Source: Deltaproteobacteria bacterium
GTDB taxonomy: Bacteria > Desulfobacterota > Binatia > Binatales > Binataceae
Direction of reading: 5' to 3'
DNA: 64,000 bases
Assembly (NCBI GenBank): GCA_019237115.1
Contig: JAFAHS010000068.1
Coordinates: 1-64,000 of the forward strand
Position numbers and translations under genes: made by a program. Shown here in pieces: positions 24,031 through 31,950 of the stretch; position 1 is the stretch's first letter; every line of letters begins with the position of its first letter. The notes beneath the pieces were generated by a model that had not been told where the DNA came from, ran no database searches, and saw only the letters and a program-made list of their open reading frames with translations.

Positions 24031-24498
24031 TCAGGTGCGCTTGGCGAGAAGATCGTCCGCAAATCTTTGCATCAGGCGGGCGAGGTCCTGGAGATCTTTC
24101 TTGCTCCAGTCAGCAAGCAGGATCGACGCGATCCGTTCGCGGGCTGCGTCCAGAGCGTTCGTCATCGCCCGTCCTTTCGCCGTGATGGTCGCTTCGCATA
24201 CCCGCTGGTCGCTTCTGGATGTTCGCCGAGCGACCAGTCCCAGGCTTTCGAGCTTTGCGACCTGACGACTGACGGTCGTGTAATTCCGGCCCACGCCGTC
24301 CGCCAGTTCGCCCACTCCGATCGGTCCCTTTCGCTCAACGCCGACCAGCAAGGGGAACAACGCGCGGTCCAGGGAGATGCCGGCTTCGCGGATAAGCGTT
24401 GTGTCGCGCTGTGGCCTGTTCATCATGCCCACTAGGTCGATGAGGGCATGGTGTAGGTGGCGAACCTCTTTGCTCAGGGTTCTGGGGGATCGGTTCAT
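24031..24498 (-). CDS. MarR-family transcriptional regulator
   Basis: The 155-residue protein has the MarR winged helix: FPLLVGVERKGPIGVGELAD, GVGRNYTTVSRQVAKLESLG and LVARRTSRSDQRVCEATITA, including the wing with DQR. Such proteins are dimers that leave DNA when a phenolic ligand binds. It is divergent from an FAD monooxygenase gene, with 87 bases between the starts. A long AT-rich palindrome lies in that gap. It very likely represses both genes. AAGGA precedes the ATG. Confidence 0.9.
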   Translation of the reverse strand: MNRSPRTLSKEVRHLHHALIDLVGMMNRPQRDTTLIREAGISLDRALFPLLVGVERKGPIGVGELADGVGRNYTTVSRQVAKLESLGLVARRTSRSDQRVCEATITAKGRAMTNALDAARERIASILLADWSKKDLQDLARLMQRFADDLLAKRT

Positions 24499-24522
24499 GA
24501 TCCTTACTTTACTCGAAATTAA

Positions 24523-24557
24523 GTGTATTATACATATAAATTATGTGTATAATACAA
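24523..24557 (+). promoter_or_regulatory. AT-rich palindrome, probable MarR operator
   Basis: GTGTATTATACATA and TATGTGTATAATACAA face each other around a 4-base centre, between the divergent MarR and monooxygenase genes. MarR sites are usually imperfect AT-rich palindromes overlapping the promoter. The TATAAT-like boxes inside the arms may be the -10 elements. Confidence 0.65.
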
Positions 24558-24585
24558 ATAAGTCAGTCGAGTTAAAAACATCCCG

Positions 24586-26085
24586 ATGAAACAGTTAACG
24601 ACGGATGTTCTCATCTGCGGTGCAGGAGCTGCCGGATTGACTTTGGCCATCGATTTGGCCCGCCGCAACGTTGTATTTCGCTTGATCGACAAATTACCAA
24701 GTCCGTTCGCGGGCTCGCGGGGCAAGGGAATACAGCCGCGCAGCCAGGAAGTGTTCGAGGACCTTGGGGCCATCGACCGCATTGTGGCCGTCGGCGGGAC
24801 CTACCCGCCGCAACGCGAGTACCGGCAGGACGGTTCTTATGAAGATTCGCCAGTGGCCGAATTGCGTGAAGCCACGCCCGACGAGCCCTACCTAATGCCG
24901 CTGATGGTGCCGCAATTCCTGACTGAGGCGATGTTGCGTGAACGTCTCGCAGAACTCGGTCACCGTCCGCATTTCGGTTGCGAGCTGGCATCTTTCGAGC
25001 AGGACGCCACGGGCGTGTCGGCACGGATCAAATGCGCCGAGGGCGAAGGGACTCTGCGGGTCGGCTATCTGGTCGGTACTGACGGCGGCAAAAGCTACGT
25101 GCGGCACGCTCTGGACATCGATTTCCCTGGCAAGACCCTCGGCGTGCGAGCCCTGGTCGCGGACGTTCGGCTGGAAGGCCTCGGCACCGACGCATGGCAT
25201 CGTTTCAATGAAGGCACGATGGAGCAGCAGACGTCATTCTGTCCGCTGCGTGGAACCGACATGTTCCAGTTGCAAGCGCCGATCCCGATGGAGGGCGATA
25301 TCGATTTCTCTCCGGAAGGATTGACGGCATGGGCGGCCGGGCGCATCGGCCGGAGCGACATAGTGATTCGTGAGGTCTTGTGGGCTTCCGCCTTCAACAT
25401 GAACGCGCGTTTGGCTGACAAATACCAAGTCGGCCGTGTATTCATCGGCGGTGACGCCGCCCACATCCATCCCCCGACGGGAGGCCAGGGTCTCAATACC
25501 AGCCTGCAGGACGCTTACAACCTGGGTTGGAAGCTCGCGGCCGTCATCAACGGCGCGCCGGAGAAACTGCTGGCGACATACGAGGAGGAACGGCGCCCGA
25601 TCGCGGCAGAGATGCTCGGCCTTTCGACCAAGCTGCTGGAGGCCGCGAAAAATCGCGCTGGTAGGCGTCGCGGTCGGGAGACGCACCAGCTCGATCTCAG
25701 TTATGCTGAATCCAGCCTGTCTCTCAACAAGCCCGCGCGATCACCGGAGCGCCTAATGGCGGGTGACCGTGCCCCGGACGCTCCCATCAGAGGCGCGGCC
25801 GGCCAACCCACGCGGCTCTTCAAACTCTTCCAGGGTCCGCATTGGACATTGCTTGGCTATCAGGTCGAGCGCGAGGCCATCGCACCGCGTCGTGACTTGC
25901 ATATCCACACGGTTGGCGTACGCGGAGACATTGTCGACGAGAGGGGATACTTTCGCGATGCCTACGGCGTGTCGGCGGGCGACTGGGTGCTGGTCCGGCC
26001 GGACGGCTATGTTGGAGCGATCGTATCGTCCGGCGAGATAGCCGCCCTGTTTCGATATCTGAACGGCGTCGGCATCAACACATAA
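24586..26085 (+). CDS. FAD-dependent aromatic monooxygenase (PheA/MhpA group)
   Basis: The 499-residue protein opens with the dinucleotide motif VLICGAGAAGLTLAIDLARR (GxGxxG). It has GSRGKGIQPRSQEVFEDLG near residue 45, VGTDGGKSYVRHALDI near 165 (DG motif) and GRVFIGGDAAHIHPPTGGQG near 285 (GD motif). These define class A flavoprotein hydroxylases that add oxygen to phenols or polyketides using NAD(P)H. The C-terminal thioredoxin-like domain is also present. No other pathway gene is adjacent, so the substrate may be a phenolic or antibiotic-like compound sensed by the MarR protein. The gene is intact. Confidence 0.9.
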   Translation: MKQLTTDVLICGAGAAGLTLAIDLARRNVVFRLIDKLPSPFAGSRGKGIQPRSQEVFEDLGAIDRIVAVGGTYPPQREYRQDGSYEDSPVAELREATPDEPYLMPLMVPQFLTEAMLRERLAELGHRPHFGCELASFEQDATGVSARIKCAEGEGTLRVGYLVGTDGGKSYVRHALDIDFPGKTLGVRALVADVRLEGLGTDAWHRFNEGTMEQQTSFCPLRGTDMFQLQAPIPMEGDIDFSPEGLTAWAAGRIGRSDIVIREVLWASAFNMNARLADKYQVGRVFIGGDAAHIHPPTGGQGLNTSLQDAYNLGWKLAAVINGAPEKLLATYEEERRPIAAEMLGLSTKLLEAAKNRAGRRRGRETHQLDLSYAESSLSLNKPARSPERLMAGDRAPDAPIRGAAGQPTRLFKLFQGPHWTLLGYQVEREAIAPRRDLHIHTVGVRGDIVDERGYFRDAYGVSAGDWVLVRPDGYVGAIVSSGEIAALFRYLNGVGINT

Positions 26086-26283
26086 CCCAAACTCGGTTTA
26101 TTGCTTCTGATCGCGCAGAATCGCCGCCATCGTATTCGCGTTGAGTTATTCGGGGCCAAACTCGCTTGTGTATTTCCTTGAGTGATCGTGGATCAGCTCG
26201 AGGAGCAAGAAGATTAGACACGCTATTCGATAACGCTTATAGGCAGTAAATTGTCCTGGTTCGCCAGGGTCGGACCAACCAAA

Positions 26284-26416
26284 GCAGTTTGCCCCTCGGA
26301 GGGGCAAACTGGCCGAAATCAGCCATATGCGGACATATTCCCAACGGTAGAACCTTCGATTTACTTGGGTTGTCGAGGTTTGCGCGCGGGTTCAAATCCT
26401 TTCTGCTCCACCAAAT
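26284..26416 (+). repeat. att-like site B (perfect inverted repeat plus tRNA 3' end)
   Basis: CAGTTTGCCCCTC and GAGGGGCAAACTG form a perfect 13-bp inverted repeat around one base. About 75 bases later come GCGGGTTCAAATCC and TTTCTGCTCCACCAAATTT, a tRNA T arm and acceptor. The site matches A and C in layout and in several short blocks. It may be the shared junction of two tandem elements. Confidence 0.65.
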
Positions 26417-26483
26417 TTCGTCTCTAAACCAGCGGCTTTTTGGACCTACTACGTCTCGGAGGGGCAAAGCAGGGGCAAACTGC

Positions 26484-26660
26484 GCCAATTCGAGACCGCG
26501 GGAGTCGATTTTCGAGAGCTTGAGAGCGTCCGCCGCGTCGGCGTCATTGAACTTCCCATAGGGCCGCCGAAGTGTCGCGTCGACACTCCCAATCTGCTCA
26601 AAAAGACACGCAAGGTCGACCCCGCGAGTCAGTGCCGTCGAGACGTAAGTGTCCTTTGTC
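26484..26660 (-). pseudogene. Tyrosine recombinase C-terminal remnant, second copy
   Basis: The minus strand reads LYVTKDTYVSTALTRGVDLA, CLFEQIGSVDATLRRPYGKF and NDADAADALKLSKIDS. It is homologous to the remnant at 20.3-20.5 kb and in the same position relative to an att-like site. Here the open frame is longer and the final tyrosine is kept (PYGKF), but the rest of the integrase gene is gone. Confidence 0.65.
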
Positions 26661-26884
26661 ACGTAGAGAAGATCGATGCGCGGTTGACCAGCGGTGGGGA
26701 AGCACCGTCCGGGCACATGTCACCAACGTCCGTGAGCGGTGAGGTGGGCTTGGTCTGGATTTCTCGCCGTCGCGTCCTCGTGAGGCGGAGCGAATCAATC
26801 AGATGCGAGGAATTTTCAAAACATCCGAGGAGATGGTATACGCATAACCTGATTTAGATTCTCAAACTTCAGCAGGAGACGCCC

Positions 26885-27202
26885 ATGTACACACGTCTCT
26901 TCTTCGGGGAAATTCAGCCGGGCAAGGCTGCCGAGGCCTGGCGGGTGCTGGAAGAATTCACACATCGGGTCAGGCGACAAAAGGGCTGCGTTCTCAACCA
27001 AGTCCTGCAAAACGGCAATGACATTGTCGGCATTACGACTTGGGAAACGAAGGAGGACCTGGCAGCGTACGCTGATGGCGAGGTCGCACGCGACCTTTTC
27101 AAGCGTATTACACCGCTTTTCATGGGCATGCCGACTGTGAAGACTTTCGAAGTCAAGCTCAATCTTTATGATGCGACCGCCCTGAAGCCCATCACAGGTT
27201 GA
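26885..27202 (+). CDS. ABM-like small protein, first gene of the CBM-like cluster
   Basis: The 105-residue protein reads YTRLFFGEIQPGKAAEAWRV, LEEFTHRVRRQKGCVLNQVL, DIVGITTWETKEDLAAYADG, a dimeric alpha/beta-barrel layout like antibiotic-biosynthesis monooxygenases. AGCAGGAGA lies upstream of the ATG. The gene ends 4 bases before the next start, so the two are co-translated. ABM proteins may be oxygenases or non-catalytic partners; no key residue is identified. Confidence 0.65.
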   Translation: MYTRLFFGEIQPGKAAEAWRVLEEFTHRVRRQKGCVLNQVLQNGNDIVGITTWETKEDLAAYADGEVARDLFKRITPLFMGMPTVKTFEVKLNLYDATALKPITG

Positions 27203-27206
27203 CTCC

Positions 27207-27851
27207 ATGTTTCAGCTGACAAAGACCTGGGTCGATCCGAGAGTAGCGATCGACACTGTCGAGATTCGCTATACCTGGTCCGCTATCGGCGTGCAGCCAA
27301 GATGGGGAAGTGCAGAGGAGGCGGAGGTGATGGCGGTAATTCCCGGAACGAGCCCGAGAACTCGCAGGGCGATTCTAGAGATCCCCCGGTATCTCGACGG
27401 CAAGGACGACTATCTCTTGCACTACAAGTTTGGCGGTGGCGGAGAGCACCACGAAGGATTCTCGCAAGTTTTCAGCGAAGAGATCCGCTCACACGAAGTC
27501 TCCTACACCGATAACGAGGGGAAGGTCACCGAAGTCAGAGTCTTGTGGACCGTAGGCGACTGGGGTGCTCCGAATTGGACGCAGGCACGTCTCGAGGGGC
27601 TTCCGCTGCGCACCGACGCCTCGAAAGCGGGCCACGATGCGGAAGGTGAGGGCATCGCTGACGAGGCCATCTACGAGTTAGTGCAGACCGTGCCACTACC
27701 CCGCCGATTCGTCGGCAAAGTTTGGGGGCCGAAGGGCGCTGCGATTGAATATTGTTTTCAACTGCTACGGAGTAACACGCCGATTCCCGGTGATGAGTTC
27801 GAACGATGGGACAACAACAATGGCCGAAACTACGCTGTCCTCATCGGCTGA
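27207..27851 (+). CDS. Unknown beta-sandwich protein with a CBM25-like ending (family member 1)
   Basis: The 214-residue protein has no signal peptide. It contains IDTVEIRYTWSAIGVQP, RRAILEIPRYLDG, DYLLHYKFGGGGEHHEGFSQ, RVLWTVGDWGAPNWTQ and VPLPRRFVGKVWGPKGAAIE. It ends DEFERWDNNNGRNYAVLIG. WDNNNGxxY is the signature of starch-binding CBM25/53 modules. The middle blocks recur in the two minus-strand proteins at 29252 and 29636, which defines a small paralogous family. I infer a glucan-binding role, probably two beta-sandwich modules. No catalytic residues are evident. It overlaps in function, not sequence, with the amidohydrolase that faces it. Confidence 0.6.
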   Translation: MFQLTKTWVDPRVAIDTVEIRYTWSAIGVQPRWGSAEEAEVMAVIPGTSPRTRRAILEIPRYLDGKDDYLLHYKFGGGGEHHEGFSQVFSEEIRSHEVSYTDNEGKVTEVRVLWTVGDWGAPNWTQARLEGLPLRTDASKAGHDAEGEGIADEAIYELVQTVPLPRRFVGKVWGPKGAAIEYCFQLLRSNTPIPGDEFERWDNNNGRNYAVLIG

Positions 27852-27881
27852 AACAAGCTAGGCTTGCATAGTGTCGTTAAA

Positions 27882-28178
27882 ATGACCGAGCTACCAATGA
27901 GCGTAGAACTCGTCGATCGAACCCTCGTAGCCTGCCGCGTGTGCGGCTGGGTTCATTACCTGATGACCGCGGCAGAAAAGCGCGCCCACGACCAATCGAT
28001 CGCGCGCTATGAACTCAGCGTCGCCGAGCGGGATGCCTACGAACTCGAGTTCCGTCAGTGCCTGCGCTGCGAGACGCCTTCAGAAATGTTCCGGATCGCG
28101 ACTCGGCAAGAAATAGATCAGGCCCTTAATCGCACGGTGACCCCGGTCCTGGTCGGAGACCCCGCAGGCGACGCCTAG
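27882..28178 (+). CDS. Small zinc-ribbon-like protein
   Basis: The 98-residue protein reads VELVDRTLVACRVCGWVHYL, a helical middle (AAEKRAHDQSIARYELSVAE) and FRQCLRCETPSEMFRIATRQ. The pairs CRVC and CLRC are 48 residues apart, as in rubredoxin-like or zinc-ribbon proteins. The start is uncertain: ATG at 27882, ATG at 27897 and TTG at 27864 are all possible and none has a clear ribosome site. It follows the CBM-like gene by 30 bases and its last four bases overlap the convergent amidohydrolase end. The role is unknown. Confidence 0.6.
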   Translation: MTELPMSVELVDRTLVACRVCGWVHYLMTAAEKRAHDQSIARYELSVAERDAYELEFRQCLRCETPSEMFRIATRQEIDQALNRTVTPVLVGDPAGDA

Positions 28179-29206
28179 CTGCGGCGGTCCGCATTGCCGT
28201 TGAGGTGGAACAGCCGCCGCGCGTTGTCGCCCATAAGTTTGCGCGAAACGTCTGGATCGAGCGAGCGAACCAACTCTAGCAGGCCCTGGTTGTAAGTTTC
28301 CGCGCCTTCAACATTGGGGGGCTGGCGTGTGTAATGAGCCGGACCGTCGATCGAAGCGTCGGAGCCGAACAGAATCCTATCAGCCCCAAGGCCGGCTATT
28401 AAACCGCGCACCACTCCCCACCGACACCAGGAAGTTTCCAGATAGAGGTTAGGCTGCTCGAGTGCATGTGCGAGAGCCCGGGCGCGACCTTCGTATGGTC
28501 CAAGGTAGGTGTGGTAAAGAATCACCGGAACCTGCGGAAATCGCTCGGCAAGACGTCGAATGTGATCGGGGTCCGCGAGTCCCGGAGCGCTGTGGCAGGC
28601 GACCGGACATCCTACCCGCTCCGCGAGTTCCATATACCGATCAAGGCCGGGGTGATCGGCCGGGTAGTCATCCACGGTTGGGTGGAGTTTCAGGCCTACG
28701 GCGCTATTAGCAAGACGTTTGCGGACGTCTTCAATCGGGGTTTGGCCCGGCCGAACCCACACCAGCGGAAACAGGCTTGCGGCACGAAGATCGACCCGAT
28801 CGAGGGCTTGATTATTAATCCAGGAGCTGATTCCCGCTACCATCCCCGCAGATGCCATTGCCGTTCCGAGATTTCGTATACCCAGCGCACCAGCTCCCTC
28901 GCCGCTTACGTGTAGATGAGCGTCGAGAGGGTCAAACCGAATCCACAGCCTGTAATCAACTCCTCGGTTGTTGTCCCAGGCGCTCCCGTCGGTAATCGCG
29001 CAATCCAGCGCGAGGTGTCCCTCCGATCCGCTGATTTCAGCTACCGCCAGGTGACTGTCCACCTGTTCGAGAGCGACCTCCCCAATCGGTTCTTGCCATC
29101 CGTCGAATCCGTAGCGGAGCCGCAAACCGGAGCCGCTAAGCCCTCCCGAATAGGCGAGCCATCGCTTTGCACCTTCCCCGGCATACCATCTGACGGAGCT
29201 GCTCAT
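28175..29206 (-). CDS. Amidohydrolase with N-terminal CBM25-like module
   Basis: The 343-residue protein starts with a beta-sandwich of about 90 residues: LSGSGLRLRYGFDGWQEPIG, VAEISGSEGHLALDCAITDG and SAWDNNRGVDYRLWI, matching starch-binding CBM25/53 (W-D-N-N-x-G-x-D-Y). The C-terminal domain is an amidohydrolase_2 barrel: DPLDAHLHVSGEGAGAL, VGLKLHPTVDDYPAD, CPVACHSAPG, VILYHTYLGPYEG and RILFGSDASIDG. H-L-H and the later Lys, His and Asp are in place. The fusion of a glucan-binding module to an amidohydrolase is unusual. It could act on a sugar-linked carboxylic or amide substrate. Confidence 0.75.
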   Translation of the reverse strand: MSSSVRWYAGEGAKRWLAYSGGLSGSGLRLRYGFDGWQEPIGEVALEQVDSHLAVAEISGSEGHLALDCAITDGSAWDNNRGVDYRLWIRFDPLDAHLHVSGEGAGALGIRNLGTAMASAGMVAGISSWINNQALDRVDLRAASLFPLVWVRPGQTPIEDVRKRLANSAVGLKLHPTVDDYPADHPGLDRYMELAERVGCPVACHSAPGLADPDHIRRLAERFPQVPVILYHTYLGPYEGRARALAHALEQPNLYLETSWCRWGVVRGLIAGLGADRILFGSDASIDGPAHYTRQPPNVEGAETYNQGLLELVRSLDPDVSRKLMGDNARRLFHLNGNADRRS

Positions 29207-29251
29207 GGATGGTCCATTTTCGAATAGATCGGGTCGTTACTCGGAGATTCG

Positions 29252-29575
29252 CTAGCCAGGAAGTTTTGACCGATCTTCCAGATCAGTAATTACTTGCTCC
29301 GTGAATTGAGGAGAGTAGCTGCGATCGCCTCCCTGGAAAATCTCAAAGTAGTAGTGCAGCAGGTAACGGGTTGTCGGACCATTGGCTGACTCGATCGACA
29401 AAGGAAGATTGAGTGTTATTCGTCGGGTTTCATCATCGGTTCGTGGAAGGTAGAGCGTATGACGTTGCGACCAGTCAGGGACTCCATCCTCAGCTACAAC
29501 GAGGTAGTGAATATTCACGGCTTCAATTTCAGACGAATAGTCGCGAAAGGATTTCTCAATCTGATAGGAGGACAT
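29252..29575 (-). CDS. Short member of the CBM-like family (family member 3)
   Basis: The 107-residue protein begins MSSYQIEKSFRDYSSEIEAV and continues NIHYLVVAEDGVPDWSQRHT, RRITLNLPLSIESANG and TTRYLLHYYFEIFQGGDRSY, then ends soon after FTEQVITD. It aligns with the first half of the 248-residue neighbour and stops where the second module would begin. An upstream TTG at 29593 is an alternative start. It lies 46 bases before the amidohydrolase gene on the same strand. It is either a single-module form or a gene that lost its 3' half. Confidence 0.55.
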   Translation of the reverse strand: MSSYQIEKSFRDYSSEIEAVNIHYLVVAEDGVPDWSQRHTLYLPRTDDETRRITLNLPLSIESANGPTTRYLLHYYFEIFQGGDRSYSPQFTEQVITDLEDRSKLPG

Positions 29576-29635
29576 AATCTTCAGAAAACCCAAAGAAGAG
29601 GGTCCAACCAGAGACCGAAGATATGGATGCGCTGG

Positions 29636-30382
29636 TCAGAGATTGTGGACCACGTACTCCCAGTAGTCCTCCCAGCGGTCAGCATGAATGGGCGTCCACA
29701 TACCGCCGACGTGCCAACGCTGGTGCACCTCAGAACCCTTTGGGCCGCGAATTCTTCCCACGAAGCGTCGCGGCATGGGAAGCGCTTTCAACATCTCCGA
29801 ACGGTTGCGTGAGAACTCCTCCCTATTGTCACATCCATAAAACTTGAATGAGCGATATGGACTGTCCTCTCCGTATCGGACGGTAAAATTTTGCTCTTCG
29901 GTGGGTTGATACTGAGGCGAATCCCAATCACCTATACTCCAATAGATGCACATACCGCCGAGATTTCCGTTGTGGTCTATATACTCAACTTCCTTGCTAA
30001 CGATCTCCTCGGTATAGAGCTGACTGTTTTCACGTTTTCCATTTCGGAAAACTTCGAAATAGTGATGAAACAGATAGTTGTCGGTGTACTTCCCGGTCGC
30101 CCCATCAAGAATCTCGTTGGGCAGTTTCAGGATCTTGCGCCGCACGCCGTCGTCCGGAAGGTGAATCACCTCGGTCTGCGTGTGTACTGACTGGCCCTGC
30201 TCGTCGAGAGTTGTACCTCCCATGCCTCTTAGCAATGTTCCACCCCGGGGCATTGCTCGGGTTTCGCGATGCGCCTCCCAGTTCGGCATCTGCGCGAGAG
30301 GCGTCCAAGTGTAGTGGATGTTGACGAGCTCTATTCCGGGCGACCAGTCCGCATAACTTTTCTTCATATAGAAGGAAAACAT
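29636..30382 (-). CDS. Unknown CBM-like protein (family member 2)
   Basis: The 248-residue protein reads ADWSPGIELVNIHYTWTPLA, RRKILKLPNEILDGATG, DNYLFHHYFEVFRNGKRENS, EIVSKEVEYIDHNGNLGGMC, IYWSIGDWDSPQYQP and LPMPRRFVGRIRGPKGSEVH, closing with WEDYWEYVVHNL. It shares every one of these blocks with the proteins at 27207 and 29252. The start at 30382 was chosen for GAAGAAGGTGG upstream; a GTG at 30430 adds 16 residues. No signal peptide is seen, so it is cytoplasmic if not moonlighting. No described family was recognised. Confidence 0.6.
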   Translation of the reverse strand: MFSFYMKKSYADWSPGIELVNIHYTWTPLAQMPNWEAHRETRAMPRGGTLLRGMGGTTLDEQGQSVHTQTEVIHLPDDGVRRKILKLPNEILDGATGKYTDNYLFHHYFEVFRNGKRENSQLYTEEIVSKEVEYIDHNGNLGGMCIYWSIGDWDSPQYQPTEEQNFTVRYGEDSPYRSFKFYGCDNREEFSRNRSEMLKALPMPRRFVGRIRGPKGSEVHQRWHVGGMWTPIHADRWEDYWEYVVHNL

Positions 30383-30574
30383 CGCCGGTCCACCTTCTTC
30401 GCGAGGCGATGGATGCAGGCGCCTCGTCACTTGTCTAGGGCACTGCTAGCACATCTGTTGGAAAACTTCACCTGCCATATATAGGGATCGTGAGGGACTG
30501 ACAGGATAGATACCGGTGCGAGCACTCCAGAAATCGAGGGGCGGCGGGGGCATGGACCGTCGCGAGCAACCGGG

Positions 30575-31747
30575 TCATTCATCTCGCTTCATCGCCGACG
30601 TGTGCCGCGCCCGCGAATCGGCGGCCCACAGAAAAGCCAACAGATCTTTAAGGTGGGCACGCCAACTCGTCCAATTGTGGCCCGCCGGAAGCCGCTGATA
30701 GAAAAAGGCCCATCTGCGTTTCTTCAGCACACCCACGAAGCGGTCATGGGCGGGTATGAAGCTCGGCTCGTATTCGCCAACGTCCAGGTACCATCGGAAA
30801 GATGTCTGCTTCACGCGAGAAAGCAGCGAAGCGATCGGCACCTCCGCGAGCTGTAGTGCGCTCGACTGCCCTGCGACTCGTGAAAAGATGGCCGGATAGC
30901 GGAGTGCGGTGTAGATCGAAATCAACCCACCGAGCGAAGCTCCCATCACTGCACGCGAATCACGATCGGCAATCGTGCGATACCGCGCATCGATCGCGGG
31001 CACGAATTCCCTCGCCAGAAAATCCGCGTATGGCTGGTTGGCACGGTACTCGAGCATTCGATTGACCGGGTCCATCAGCACGACAATTAGGGGTGGAATA
31101 TCCGACTTGGCGATCAGGTTATCCATCACGATCGCAAACCGGGAACGATCGAGATACTCGCCCCCGTCGTGGACATACTGGGTCGAAAAGCGCTGTACAG
31201 TAAACTTGTCGTAAGCGGCCGGAAGATACGCATAAATCTGTCGGTGGTTGCCTAACCGTCGGCTGTAGAACTCGAATTTCTCGACTCTACCATGGGCGAT
31301 TCCCGGAACAGTCTGCAATTCCGGCGGGTCCTTCAAATCACCGACAATGAACGCCGAGTTCTTGTCTCCAACGCCGTTGTCAACCGTCATCGCGCAGAAG
31401 GGATCGGTCTGCCACTTACCGTCGACAATGAATTTGTATTCCAAACGTCCCGGACTCTTCAGCTTTAGGGTGTGGTAAAAGACGCCGGTTTTGCCGAGTT
31501 CCTTAAGCTTGATCAGGCGCCCGCGACTGCCCCACTGATTGAATTCGCCGGCGAGCTGGACCTGGTTCGAGCGCGGGTTGCAATAGACGAAATGCACTTC
31601 GAGACCATCGATCATCGGGGTACCGATCGCCCGGAGCACCTCGACGAACTGCTGGACTTCCTTGCGCGTTTGAGAAATGTCGACTTGGCCGAGCCTTCGC
31701 TTCCAAGTCGAAAAGGTCGGTGCGGCTTCTTCACGTCCCGTAGCCAT
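30575..31747 (-). CDS. Enterochelin-esterase-like hydrolase with CBM48-like module
   Basis: The 390-residue protein has an N-terminal glycogen-binding/E-set module (VHFVYCNPRSNQVQLAGEFN, LEYKFIVDGKWQTDP) and an alpha/beta-hydrolase domain like Fes/IroD. In that domain the nucleophile elbow is AVMGASLGGLISIYTALRYP near residue 270. A late Asp/Glu (YLDVGEYEPSFIPAHD) and His (RLPAGHNWTSWRAHL) complete the triad. Such enzymes cleave ester bonds, including siderophore and feruloyl-polysaccharide esters. The glycogen-binding module agrees with the CBM-like neighbours, so a sugar ester substrate is plausible. It is the first gene of the minus-strand operon. Confidence 0.8.
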   Translation of the reverse strand: MATGREEAAPTFSTWKRRLGQVDISQTRKEVQQFVEVLRAIGTPMIDGLEVHFVYCNPRSNQVQLAGEFNQWGSRGRLIKLKELGKTGVFYHTLKLKSPGRLEYKFIVDGKWQTDPFCAMTVDNGVGDKNSAFIVGDLKDPPELQTVPGIAHGRVEKFEFYSRRLGNHRQIYAYLPAAYDKFTVQRFSTQYVHDGGEYLDRSRFAIVMDNLIAKSDIPPLIVVLMDPVNRMLEYRANQPYADFLAREFVPAIDARYRTIADRDSRAVMGASLGGLISIYTALRYPAIFSRVAGQSSALQLAEVPIASLLSRVKQTSFRWYLDVGEYEPSFIPAHDRFVGVLKKRRWAFFYQRLPAGHNWTSWRAHLKDLLAFLWAADSRARHTSAMKRDE

Positions 31748-31950
31748 ATCTCGTCACTCTCGTTGCAATTGTGCGAAGGAAGCGAACCCGGCGACTGAGG
31801 GACAATCACCCATAGCACCGGTCGCAAGGGTTCGCCCAGCGAACATGCGCGAAGTTGCGAGGAAAAATTTTCTCCAAGTCGAGGAAATGACACCTATGTG
31901 CAAGCGTTAGGAATATCGATGGGCGGGTTCGAGGAGCACGCGCTCGGCTA

